Assembly (NCBI GenBank): GCA_003561595.1
Contig: PWWF01000048.1
Span: 1 to 14,903 of the forward strand
Source of the DNA: Paracoccaceae bacterium
Lineage (GTDB): Bacteria > Pseudomonadota > Alphaproteobacteria > Rhodobacterales > Rhodobacteraceae
Direction: 5' to 3'
DNA length: 14,903 nucleotides
Made by a program: the position numbers and the translations under genes. Position 1 is the first letter of the stretch. Each line of letters opens with the position of its first letter. Positions 1 through 6,692 of the stretch are shown in pieces. Under the pieces are notes generated by a model, which worked only from the letters and a program-made list of their open reading frames with translations, ran no database searches and was not told the origin of the DNA.

Positions 1-392
1 ACATTGGTGATGCTGGCCTCATGGTCGGAATGCAGCTCGACCGTCACGATCCCGACAGGCGTTTCCAGCCTGTGCAGCCCCGGCGCGATCCGGCCCAGAT
101 GCGCCAATGTGATCGCCGTCCCGATGGATGCATGGCCGCACATGCCCAGATTGCCGACCGCGTTGAAATAGATCACCCCGGCGGCGCAATCCGGCGCTGC
201 GGGCGGCACCAGCAGCGCGCCTGCCATCGCCTCCAGCCCGCGCGGCTCACACACTACGGATTTGCAGAAATCATCATGCGCGCGCGCCAGCCGCGCCGCG
301 CGTTCGGCCACGCTGCCATCGCCCAGATCAGGCCCGCCCGAAACGATCACGCGGGTGGGTTCGCCCTCGGTATGGCTGTCGATCACGCGCAT
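1..392 (-). CDS. 4-hydroxyproline 2-epimerase (proline racemase family), N-terminal part, runs off left edge
   Basis: The first 130 residues of a proline-racemase-family enzyme are visible; the C-terminal part lies outside the window. The product begins MRVIDSHTEGEPTRV, the typical start of 4-hydroxyproline epimerases. It carries NLGMCGHASIG with the first catalytic cysteine at residue 85, acting as acid/base in the two-cysteine mechanism; the second cysteine would be off the edge. Family knowledge: these cytoplasmic enzymes convert trans-4-hydroxy-L-proline to cis-4-hydroxy-D-proline without a cofactor, the entry step of bacterial hydroxyproline catabolism. The ATG lies inside the last codons of the upstream deaminase gene (10-bp overlap in AAATGCGCGTGA), so the two are probably translationally coupled. 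A GGAG sits 11 bases before the start. The pairing with a deaminase favours hydroxyproline over proline or trans-3-hydroxyproline as substrate, but specificity is inferred. Confidence 0.9.
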   Translation of the reverse strand, partial: MRVIDSHTEGEPTRVIVSGGPDLGDGSVAERAARLARAHDDFCKSVVCEPRGLEAMAGALLVPPAAPDCAAGVIYFNAVGNLGMCGHASIGTAITLAHLGRIAPGLHRLETPVGIVTVELHSDHEASITN

Positions 393-1342
393 TTCAGATG
401 CGGCTCCAGCCCTTGCGCCCAGTTGGCATACCAGCTGCGGAACAGATCAAGCTGCGTCTTGGCAAAACCGCGCTGGCTGGGGCTGAGCTGATCGGTCGGG
501 TTGATGTTGAGCGTATATTCCTGTTCGCCCAGCAACGTCAGCAGGTATTTGTAATACAGCACCAGATCCACGCCCTCATCATAGGATGACAACACCCCCA
601 TGGCCTGATCCAGCTCCTGCGCCCGCTTCCGCGCGCGTGCATCCCCGCTGGCGGCCTTGCGCGACAGATCGACCAGATGCAGCACCTCGCGCGGAAGCAC
701 ATTACCGATGCCGGTGATCGCACCGCGCGCGCCATAATTCACGAACCCCTCGACCACCATCGTATCGACACCCACCATCAGCGTGATGTCATCATCCTGG
801 CTGGTGATGAATTCCGCCGCATAGCGCAGCGAATCGCGCCCGCCGAATTCCTTGAACCCGACAAGGTTCGGATGCTCCTTGCGCAGGGCAAAGAACAGGT
901 CCGCGCCTGTGGAGTAGCCGTAATACGGGCTGTTATAGATCACGGCAGGAATATCGGGCGCGGCGGACAGGATGGCCTTGAAATGGTGGCGCTGCGCCTC
1001 GACCGAGGTGCCGCGCGACAGCACACGCGGGATGACCATCAGCGCCTGTGCACCGACCTTGGCGGCATGGGCGGCATGCGCGACTGCGCTGGCCGTGTTC
1101 ACGGCGCCCGTGCCCACCATCACCGGCACGCCTGCGCCGACTAGCTGCGCAACCCCATCCATACGCTCGGCATCGCTGAGCAGCGGCCAGTCCCCCATCG
1201 ACCCGCAATAGACCACACCCGACATGCCAGCTGCCATCATGGCCTGCCCCTTGCGCACCAATGCGGCATGGTCCGGGCTGTGATCGGGCTTGCAGGGGGT
1301 CATCAGGGCGGGGATGCAGCCATCCAGAATGTCTGTGTTCAT
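383..1342 (-). CDS. DHDPS/NAL-family aldolase-type enzyme, probable 1-pyrroline-4-hydroxy-2-carboxylate deaminase
   Basis: This is a 319-residue class I aldolase-fold protein of the dihydrodipicolinate synthase/N-acetylneuraminate lyase family, near the usual length of about 300. Visible signatures are CGSMGDWPLL at 46-55 (in place of the GTTGE loop of true DHDPS), Tyr136 in VIYNSPYYGY, and the Schiff-base Lys164 in LVGFKEFGG. The changed substrate loop argues against lysine biosynthesis. In hydroxyproline catabolism this family member deaminates and dehydrates 1-pyrroline-4-hydroxy-2-carboxylate to alpha-ketoglutarate semialdehyde in the cytoplasm. Its overlap with an epimerase gene of the same pathway and the divergent GntR/FCD regulator support that role. 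The ribosome site is weak (AGCGAG). A generic sugar-acid or KDG-type aldolase remains a less likely alternative. The oxidase/dehydrogenase and semialdehyde dehydrogenase steps are not in the window. Confidence 0.87.
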   Translation of the reverse strand: MNTDILDGCIPALMTPCKPDHSPDHAALVRKGQAMMAAGMSGVVYCGSMGDWPLLSDAERMDGVAQLVGAGVPVMVGTGAVNTASAVAHAAHAAKVGAQALMVIPRVLSRGTSVEAQRHHFKAILSAAPDIPAVIYNSPYYGYSTGADLFFALRKEHPNLVGFKEFGGRDSLRYAAEFITSQDDDITLMVGVDTMVVEGFVNYGARGAITGIGNVLPREVLHLVDLSRKAASGDARARKRAQELDQAMGVLSSYDEGVDLVLYYKYLLTLLGEQEYTLNINPTDQLSPSQRGFAKTQLDLFRSWYANWAQGLEPHLKCA

Positions 1343-1386
1343 GGAAATCTCGCTTTGCTGAGGTTTCGGTTACTGACAGGTATACA

Positions 1387-1420
1387 GATCTCATTATTGG
1401 ATACAATATACATTATGCCC
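1387..1420 (-). promoter_or_regulatory. Possible promoter of the deaminase-epimerase operon
   Basis: On the minus strand a TTGTAT (-35-like, plus-strand 1399-1404) is followed after 16 bases by TATACC (-10-like, plus-strand 1377-1382). The -35 overlaps the ATTG-N4-CAAT palindrome, so a regulator bound there would block RNA polymerase. The assignment is by eye and the match to consensus is moderate. The -10 hexamer lies just outside the stated span. Confidence 0.3.
1396..1407. promoter_or_regulatory. Candidate GntR/FCD operator, ATTG-GATA-CAAT
   Basis: A 12-bp interrupted palindrome with perfect ATTG/CAAT arms and a partly symmetric centre (GATA) lies between the divergent deaminase and GntR genes, about 65 bases before the regulator start. 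FadR-subfamily GntR regulators typically bind short sites of this form in their own divergent promoter. A second symmetric core, GTATAC, is at 1380-1385 and may be part of a second site. The link to the adjacent regulator is inference. Confidence 0.5.
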
Positions 1421-1471
1421 CATTTCCCTTTCCCTCTGTGCTGTATAAGAACCTTGCAGGAGCGATGGACC

Positions 1472-2128
1472 ATGAAGATCAAGGCATACGACATCTCCAA
1501 GACCGCATCGGCCACGACGCTGATCTTTGATGCCATCCGTCAGGCGATCATCAAGGGGGATCTCGCGCAGGGCGAACCCTTGCGGCAGGAGGATATCGCA
1601 CGCGCCTTCAATGTCAGCCGCATCCCGGTGCGAGAGGCGTTGCTGAAGCTCGAACAGCACGGGCTTATCACGTCGCAGCGCTACAAGGGGGCAGTTGTCG
1701 CCGGGCTGTCGCTGGATGAGGCGTCCGAGATTTTCGAGTTCCGCGCCTTGCTGGAGCCAGAGGTCATTCGCCGCGCGGTACCGCAGATGTCGCCACAGGT
1801 TCTGGAAACAGCGGAGAGTTGCTGCGATGCCTTTGGCCGCGCGGATGACCCGATGCAATGGGGCGATCTGAACCGCCGCTTTCATACCACGCTCTATGCG
1901 TCCAGCGGGCTTGGCTTTCATATGGACGTGCTTGACAAGGCGATGGACCGGATTGACCCGTATCTGCGCGCGCAGCTGCTGCTGAGCGATGGCATGCAGC
2001 GCGCCAATCGCGAACATCGGATGATTGTCGAGGCCTGCAGGGCCGGGCAGGCCGACAGGGCCGCTGACCTGACCCGCCAGCACATTCTTGGCGCGCAGGA
2101 ATCGCTGTCGCGCTACTGGCAGGAATGA
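1472..2128 (+). CDS. GntR-family transcriptional regulator, FCD (FadR C-terminal) subfamily
   Basis: The 218-residue product has an N-terminal winged helix-turn-helix (about residues 14-75, including LRQEDIARAFNVSRIPVREAL) followed by an all-helical FCD ligand-binding domain. Likely metal/ligand residues in the FCD domain are Asp132 and His138 (DLNRRFHTTLY), His182 (EHRMI) and His204 (RQHIL). The frame is open further upstream, but this ATG is chosen because AGGAG at 1458-1462 sits 9 bases before it, a FadR-like N terminus begins here, and an earlier start would cross the operator region. The gene is divergent from the hydroxyproline genes and probably acts as their local repressor, released by hydroxyproline or a pathway intermediate. 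That role is inferred from position. A TATAAG at 1444-1449 may be its -10. Confidence 0.9.
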   Translation: MKIKAYDISKTASATTLIFDAIRQAIIKGDLAQGEPLRQEDIARAFNVSRIPVREALLKLEQHGLITSQRYKGAVVAGLSLDEASEIFEFRALLEPEVIRRAVPQMSPQVLETAESCCDAFGRADDPMQWGDLNRRFHTTLYASSGLGFHMDVLDKAMDRIDPYLRAQLLLSDGMQRANREHRMIVEACRAGQADRAADLTRQHILGAQESLSRYWQE

Positions 2129-2753
2129 CGCCCCTGCATGTGTCACGCGAACGTGGTCTGGAACCGGATCGGTTTTCCGGGCTTTATGTCTGACACTCCA
2201 CTGACGACGACCCGGACCATCGCGCGCGATCCCCAGACGGCCGCCGATTGCCAGCAGAGGCTGCACAGGGCCTGCGGCAGATTCAAGCACCGCTTTGGGA
2301 CACTCAGGGAAACACAGATGACACGGTCCAACCTTTTCGCGACCACGTCCCCCGGCGCCGCGCCCTATCTGGCCTGAAACGGGCCGCCCGAGGTCCCTGC
2401 CGTTACGCTACCTGTGCCCGTCAGCTTTGGCTGCCTCTCTCTCGGTATCCCCGATGTCAGGCCCCAGGATCCGGAGCTGTGTGGATTTCATGGTCAGCGT
2501 CGGCCAGCGCGACCTGAAAGCAGCGGTTCGGTAGGAACGCATCTGACCGACAGGCACAAAAGCAGCATAATCATACTGTGCGTATTATGTGGTTCGGAGT
2601 TGTTCGGTTCGTCTGCGACGCCTTCACTCTGCGCGCTGCCAGCGGGGCCGGAATGTAGCGTTGCAATCCAGCGCCGGTCAAAGCGGGGGTTACGCTCGTA
2701 CCGGTGCTGGAATATCATCACGCAAGCGTCAGACACCCGGAAAGGACCCAGCC
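2129..2753. other. Long intergenic region, no convincing gene
   Basis: These 625 bases between the GntR gene and the RidA-like gene hold no frame that reads as a recognisable protein. Short frames are present on both strands but look like chance in high-GC DNA. Two details are worth noting. A 19-codon frame at 2318-2377 (MTRSNLFATTSPGAAPYLA) has an AGGGAA ribosome-site-like sequence just before its ATG; it could be a leader peptide or the stump of a lost gene. An AT-rich patch at 2560-2592 contains a CATAAT/ATTATG inverted repeat (2566-2571 and 2584-2589, 12-base spacer) and a TATTAT, possibly a promoter or operator. The length is unusual in an otherwise compact window, so an eroded gene or an untranslated RNA cannot be excluded. 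Confidence 0.5.
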
Positions 2754-3209
2754 ATGTCGCAGACCGCACAGCCCTTGGCCCGCTACTCCGCCTGGACCCG
2801 GCGGGGAGATTTCATCTTTCTGTCCGGGGTCATCGCGGTGGACCCTGCCGCTGGCCGGGTGATCCGTGGCTATGACGATCTGCCCGAAGGCGTGGCCGAC
2901 AGGATCGGCCGAAGCGGCGAATTCAGCGTCGATGCCAAGGACGGCCCCATAATCGCGCAAAGCTGGTATGTGCTGGACCGCATCCGCGCCACGGTCGAAG
3001 AGGCCGGGGGCAGTATGGGCGATGTGTTCAAGCTGGTGCAGTATTTCCGCAATCTCGATCACTTTCCGCGCTACAACACGGTCCGCCGTATGTTCTTTCC
3101 TGACCAGGCGCCGGTTTCCACTGTGGTCGAGGTCAGCGCCATGATGCCTGCGCCCGAGATCCTGATCGAGGTCGAGGCAACAGCCTGGCTGGGACCCGCG
3201 GAAAAGTGA
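2754..3209 (+). CDS. RidA/YjgF/UK114-family protein lacking the canonical catalytic arginine
   Basis: The 151-residue product belongs to the RidA (YjgF/YER057c/UK114) family. It has GDFIFLSGVIAVDP near the N terminus, a central segment with QSWYVLDRIRATVEEAGGSMGDVFKLVQYF, and the C-terminal APVSTVVEVSAMMPAPEILIEVEATA strand pair. RidA proper is a trimeric cytoplasmic enamine/imine deaminase that removes 2-aminoacrylate-type intermediates, using an Arg in the P-A-R-S motif of this C-terminal segment. Here the aligned position reads A-P-V-S, so the Arg is replaced by Val. Many Rid subfamilies lack it and do other reactions or have unknown roles. The 151-residue length exceeds the roughly 130 of RidA because of an insert around residues 40-65. 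The ATG is chosen for the GGAAAGGA ribosome site a few bases upstream. It stands alone, convergent with the ATPase gene, so its pathway is unclear. Confidence 0.85.
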   Translation: MSQTAQPLARYSAWTRRGDFIFLSGVIAVDPAAGRVIRGYDDLPEGVADRIGRSGEFSVDAKDGPIIAQSWYVLDRIRATVEEAGGSMGDVFKLVQYFRNLDHFPRYNTVRRMFFPDQAPVSTVVEVSAMMPAPEILIEVEATAWLGPAEK

Positions 3210-3268
3210 GCGCGAGGCTACCGGAGGATCCAGGCCAGGGCGTTGCCGACCCGGCACAGGCGCACAGA

Positions 3269-5473
3269 TCACACGGCCTGGGCCGTCAAGGTCTTCAGCA
3301 CCTGCGCCCAGGCTTGCGTATCGGCCCGCTCAAGCGCCGCGCGGCCTGACCCCAGGTAATGTCGCTGCATGCGTGCGATCAGTTTCAGCCGCCAGTCAGG
3401 TGCGAGCGTGATCCCCTCTTGCGCGGCCCATTCCAGCGCCTGCGCCACAAAGGGGCGCGCGGGATCGACATGATCTGCGAACAGGCGTTCGGGGCGCCGT
3501 TCCACCCGGTCAAGCTGCGCTGCAAGAGACTCGCCGGGCATCAGATCCTCTATCGTCGCCCCGTCCATCGCAGTCATGGACCGCAGGCAAATGATCGGCC
3601 CCTGCGACCCAAGCTCCGCAGCAAGGGCGCGCCCATGCGGACTGTCATCCACCAGAACTGGGGGCATGCCCAGATCATCGTCGGACAGCATCTGTGCCAT
3701 GCTCTGGATGATCCTTGCATTGCCAGCCGGGGCAAAGACCATATCACGCTGCGGCAGGAACGTGCCCGATGCGATGCACAAGGTCTTGATCATGCTCAGA
3801 TAGCTTTGCTCGACAACCCCCTGCACCAGAACCGGCCGGGCGCAGCGCAGGCTTGCTTCAGCCACCGCCAGATTCAGCGCGGCGCGCACCGCAAAGCCGG
3901 CCCCACGCTGCGTGTCCGTGCCTTCGGCCAGTAGCAGATCGCCAGTGGCGCGCGTCGATCCGCCGTGATCGACATAGACCTTGCGGGCGCGCGCCAGACG
4001 GTCGGCATCGACCAGAAAGGGCGAGTGGGTCGTGTAGATGATCTGGTTATCCGCCGCCAGCCCGTCGAAGAATTCGGATAGATCCCGCTGTGCGAGCGGA
4101 TGCAGGGAATGGCCGGGCTCATCCAGCAGCAATACGCAGTTTTCATGTGCGCCACGGGCCTCTTGCAGGAAAACGAGAAAGAACGAGAGAAACCATTGCA
4201 GCCCGGTCGAGCGGTGCTCAAGCTCCACCTCCTGTGGGCGGCGGCTGTCGGCGACCCAGATCCGGAAATGGTTGCCATCAGCCTCGAAGCGGAAGCGGTA
4301 ATCGCCCTGCCGCCACCATTCCGAAAACCGCTCTGTCAGTTTGGTGCCAGCCGATTGCAGCAGGATAGAGCGCGTGCGCTTGGCCTCTGCGATCTGTGCA
4401 AGGATCGCCGGGTCGGGCTGCTGGTTCTGCCCGCGCGCGCGCATCACCAGACTGCGCAGCAACCCGGTCCTGCCCTGTTCCTTGATCATGCGCGCCTCGG
4501 CCTCATCGCGGATATCGCGGAAATCACGGCCCAATTGCAGGATTTCCTGCGCTTCCACGCCCACGAAATCGAACAGCACCCGCAAGGTGCGCGCCTTCGC
4601 GCTTTCCCGCGCGCCCAGATCGGCACGGGTCATGTTGTCCACAACATGCGGGAGATAGATCTCGCTGTCGAGATTGCCGTAATTCGAGTAGTAGACAAAG
4701 CGCGGCAAGTGTTCGAGCACGGCACGGCGCACATCATCGCGCGAGGACGGATCGGGCGCCATCATCGCCGCCATCTGCTGGCCCAGCGTTTTTTGCAAAC
4801 TACGCAGCACCGGGATTACGGTACTTGTGGCAGGCGGTTCCTCTGGGATCAGGGCGGCCACTGCATTGCGCGCAAGCCGCAAGTCATTGGCGGTGACGGT
4901 CGAAAGCCCTTTCAGGTCCTCCATGATCGCCTGCACCTGCGCACAGGCCCTTGGTTGAAGGTCATCCGCAAGCGGGCGCAAATCGTCCAGCGCGGCGCTG
5001 AGCGCATGGCTTGCGCGGCTGATGGCGCCAGTATCGTCGCGGGCGAAATCAGGAAAGGCGATTCTGTATGCCCCGTTATAGAGACGCGCAACCGAAACCC
5101 GGCGCGCTTGATTTTCAGGGATACCCGCCATCGCGGCCAGTTCCTGCGCGAAACGCCCGGTGGCAAACTCGGCAGTGACGAACTGGAACTGGTCGGGCGC
5201 ATTCCGGATGGTTGCAAAGAGCGCCTTGGGATAATCCGAAACCGGTTCGATCTCTCCGCCGCTGGCGGGGTTCAGCTTCCACAACGGCAAGAGCAGATTG
5301 GTCTTGCCGGATTCATTCACCCCGATCAGCGCCGTCACGTTATCAAGCTTCAGCCAGCCTGAGTCGCTGACCGAGCGAAAATTGCTGACGCGAAAACGCG
5401 TCAGGGTGAATCCCTCATCGCGCGTGAGTGCCGGAAGCTCGGTTTCGATCTGAAAATCCGTTTCGTGCCGCAT
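3269..5473 (-). CDS. AAA/ABC-type ATPase with C-terminal TOPRIM-like region (OLD-family nuclease-like)
   Basis: This is a 734-residue, single-gene ATPase of the OLD/RecF-like type. It starts with the family-typical FRVSNFRSV and has Walker A GVNESGKT at 51-58. A long helical insertion runs from about residue 100 to 400, then a signature-like RSTGLQW at 421-427, Walker B CVLLLDEPG at 446-454, and the TTHSPFLVD motif at 481-489. The last 190 residues look like a TOPRIM domain (PVLVQGVVEQSYL, 547-559; PPVLVDDSPHGR, 604-615; TIEDLMPG, 640-647). OLD-family proteins are ATP-regulated DNA nucleases, several acting in phage defence. No UvrD-like partner is adjacent, so this is not a Gabija pair. The first TOPRIM acid, normally VEG, reads VQG, and the DxD reads DDS, so catalysis is uncertain. 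The ATG at 5473 is chosen over upstream starts because GGAGG lies 5 bases before it. Confidence 0.82.
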   Translation of the reverse strand: MRHETDFQIETELPALTRDEGFTLTRFRVSNFRSVSDSGWLKLDNVTALIGVNESGKTNLLLPLWKLNPASGGEIEPVSDYPKALFATIRNAPDQFQFVTAEFATGRFAQELAAMAGIPENQARRVSVARLYNGAYRIAFPDFARDDTGAISRASHALSAALDDLRPLADDLQPRACAQVQAIMEDLKGLSTVTANDLRLARNAVAALIPEEPPATSTVIPVLRSLQKTLGQQMAAMMAPDPSSRDDVRRAVLEHLPRFVYYSNYGNLDSEIYLPHVVDNMTRADLGARESAKARTLRVLFDFVGVEAQEILQLGRDFRDIRDEAEARMIKEQGRTGLLRSLVMRARGQNQQPDPAILAQIAEAKRTRSILLQSAGTKLTERFSEWWRQGDYRFRFEADGNHFRIWVADSRRPQEVELEHRSTGLQWFLSFFLVFLQEARGAHENCVLLLDEPGHSLHPLAQRDLSEFFDGLAADNQIIYTTHSPFLVDADRLARARKVYVDHGGSTRATGDLLLAEGTDTQRGAGFAVRAALNLAVAEASLRCARPVLVQGVVEQSYLSMIKTLCIASGTFLPQRDMVFAPAGNARIIQSMAQMLSDDDLGMPPVLVDDSPHGRALAAELGSQGPIICLRSMTAMDGATIEDLMPGESLAAQLDRVERRPERLFADHVDPARPFVAQALEWAAQEGITLAPDWRLKLIARMQRHYLGSGRAALERADTQAWAQVLKTLTAQAV

Positions 5474-5796
5474 CTTATCCTCCATCTTCCAGATCAGCCT
5501 TGCATGGGCGGTCTGGCTACATGGTCGAATAACGCGCGAACGGGCATGGTAATCCCCGTCATATCGTCGAGAACTGGCCAAGAGTTATTGCGGCCGCCTA
5601 CGCGCCCAGCCCACAGTTTTCCGGGCGCAGTAGGGTAAACACCGAACGGTCTGGCCAGTAACCGGAAAAACAGCGCACGACTGCTTCGCAGCACAAGGGT
5701 GGGATATCTCCCACCCTACTGAACAACGCGTAGGGTGGGAGATATCCCACCCTTGGCCGGTCCGCGCGGTTCTGCACACCCCAGGGGAAGCTTGAT
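5474..5796. other. Intergenic region carrying a dispersed-repeat-like element
   Basis: The 323 bases between the end of the lactonase gene and the start of the OLD-like ATPase hold no credible gene. Besides the 25-bp inverted repeat annotated separately, TTTTCCGG at 5617-5624 and CCGGAAAA at 5662-5669 form an 8-bp inverted repeat, and CTGGCCAG at 5651-5658 is a perfect palindrome between them. A GTAGGGT at 5630-5636 resembles the start of a repeat arm. Together 5617-5754 looks like one composite repeated element. Small frames running through it, with ISHP-type peptides, are repeat artefacts. The promoter of the ATPase must lie in 5474-5600, but I see no strong hexamers. Confidence 0.5.
5695..5754. 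repeat. Nested palindromic repeat, copy A (two 25-bp perfect inverted arms)
   Basis: The left arm (5695-5719) and right arm (5730-5754) are perfect reverse complements over 25 bases, separated by a 10-base loop. Each arm is itself a hairpin: GGGTGGGA and TCCCACCC separated by 4 bases. Either one long stem or two shorter ones could form in RNA. The element lies about 40 bases past the stop of the lactonase operon, where it could act in transcription termination or mRNA 3'-end protection. Copy B at 11887-11941 shares a 26-base identical block (5727-5752). Confidence 0.93.
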
Positions 5797-6660
5797 CTAT
5801 CCCGCCAATGGCGCGTGCCCAAGGCGATAGATCCGACGGGCATTGCCCGCACCGACTGCTTGCGCCTCATTCGGTGACAGGGAAGACATGAGCACGCGGC
5901 TCAGGTCGATCCAGGCCGGCAATCCGCAGCCCATATTGACCACAGGCCAGTCTCCGCCCCAGACCATGCGATCCGGCCCAAAGCAGTCCAGCACATGATC
6001 GACCCAGGGGCGCAGCGTCTCGGCCCCCATTGCGCCCGGTGCGCAATAGGCCGTCAGCCCTGACAGCTTGACCTGCATGTTGTCGTATCGGGCCAGCGCG
6101 GCCAACCCCTCGGCCCAGCTGTCAAAGGCCCCGGCCGCGATATCCGGCACGCCGCAATGGTTCAGGATCATCATCGTGTCAGGGCAGGCTTGCGCCAACG
6201 CCCGTGCGATCGGCAGTTGCCGTGCCAGCACGCACAGATCAAAACTGAAACCGCGTCTCCCGATTTCGCGCACACCTTCGCGAAACGCCGCGTCTTGCGA
6301 AACCTCATCGGGCACGACATGCGGCACCCGACGAAACCCCACGACACCCAGTTCTGCAGCTTCGTCCAGCCAGTCGTTGAACCCGGCCTGTATCTCTGGC
6401 CGGCAGGACGCGATCTGCGCCATGATATCCGAGCCCGGCGCGCGCATCAGCCCGGCGACAAGCCGCGCCTCGTTCCTGTAATCGGCATCGTCGACCGCGC
6501 ATTCCATGAACACGGTCCCGGCGATTCCCTTGTCGGCCGTCAGCGCCTGATAATCGCCAAGCGTGAAATCGCCTTTCTCAAGTTGCGGAACCTCTCTGGT
6601 CCAGTCATAGCCCAGCCTTTCACGATAGATCAGATGCTGATGTGTATCGATCAACTCCAT
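5797..6660 (-). CDS. COG3618 amidohydrolase, probable sugar lactonase (L-fuconolactone/L-rhamnonolactone type)
   Basis: The 287-residue protein of the amidohydrolase-2 family begins MELIDTHQHLI, with the metal-binding HxH at His7/His9. Other signatures are GFRRVPHVV at 108-116, His168 in MILNHCGVPD, and Asp237 in MVWGGDWPVVNMGC. Characterised COG3618 members hydrolyse lactones of L-fucose, L-rhamnose and similar sugars, or 2-pyrone-4,6-dicarboxylate. Here the gene is last in an operon after an SDR and an FAH hydrolase that fit the non-phosphorylative deoxysugar route, so a lactonase opening L-fucono- or L-rhamnono-lactone is most likely. An ATG exists 27 bases upstream, but GGAG 8 bases before this ATG and the family start motif decide the call. 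The gap to the FAH gene is 32 bases. No sugar dehydrogenase or transporter is visible. Confidence 0.83.
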   Translation of the reverse strand: MELIDTHQHLIYRERLGYDWTREVPQLEKGDFTLGDYQALTADKGIAGTVFMECAVDDADYRNEARLVAGLMRAPGSDIMAQIASCRPEIQAGFNDWLDEAAELGVVGFRRVPHVVPDEVSQDAAFREGVREIGRRGFSFDLCVLARQLPIARALAQACPDTMMILNHCGVPDIAAGAFDSWAEGLAALARYDNMQVKLSGLTAYCAPGAMGAETLRPWVDHVLDCFGPDRMVWGGDWPVVNMGCGLPAWIDLSRVLMSSLSPNEAQAVGAGNARRIYRLGHAPLAG

Positions 6661-6692
6661 GCCATCATCTCCGGTATCACGGCCCAAACGCC

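Noticed and set aside
1394..2290. Minus-strand open frame of 298 codons opposite the GntR regulator
   Set aside because: It covers the divergent promoter and the whole regulator gene in antisense and shows no domain.
3244..3256. TGCCG-ACC-CGGCA hairpin between the convergent RidA and ATPase genes
   Set aside because: The stem is only 5 bp with no T-run, too weak to call a terminator.
4100..5362. Long plus-strand open frame opposite the OLD-like ATPase (420 codons)
   Set aside because: The product has a shadow-frame composition (Arg, His, Gln) and no recognisable domain. The minus strand encodes a full ATPase with Walker A and B motifs.
3269..5473. Gabija-type GajA assignment for the OLD-like ATPase
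   Set aside because: There is no UvrD-like helicase (GajB) next to it; the neighbours are a RidA-like gene and a repeat region.
5585..5870. Short minus-strand frames through the 5.7 kb repeat
   Set aside because: Their peptides come from translating the palindromic repeat and differ by frame; such frames recur wherever the repeat occurs.
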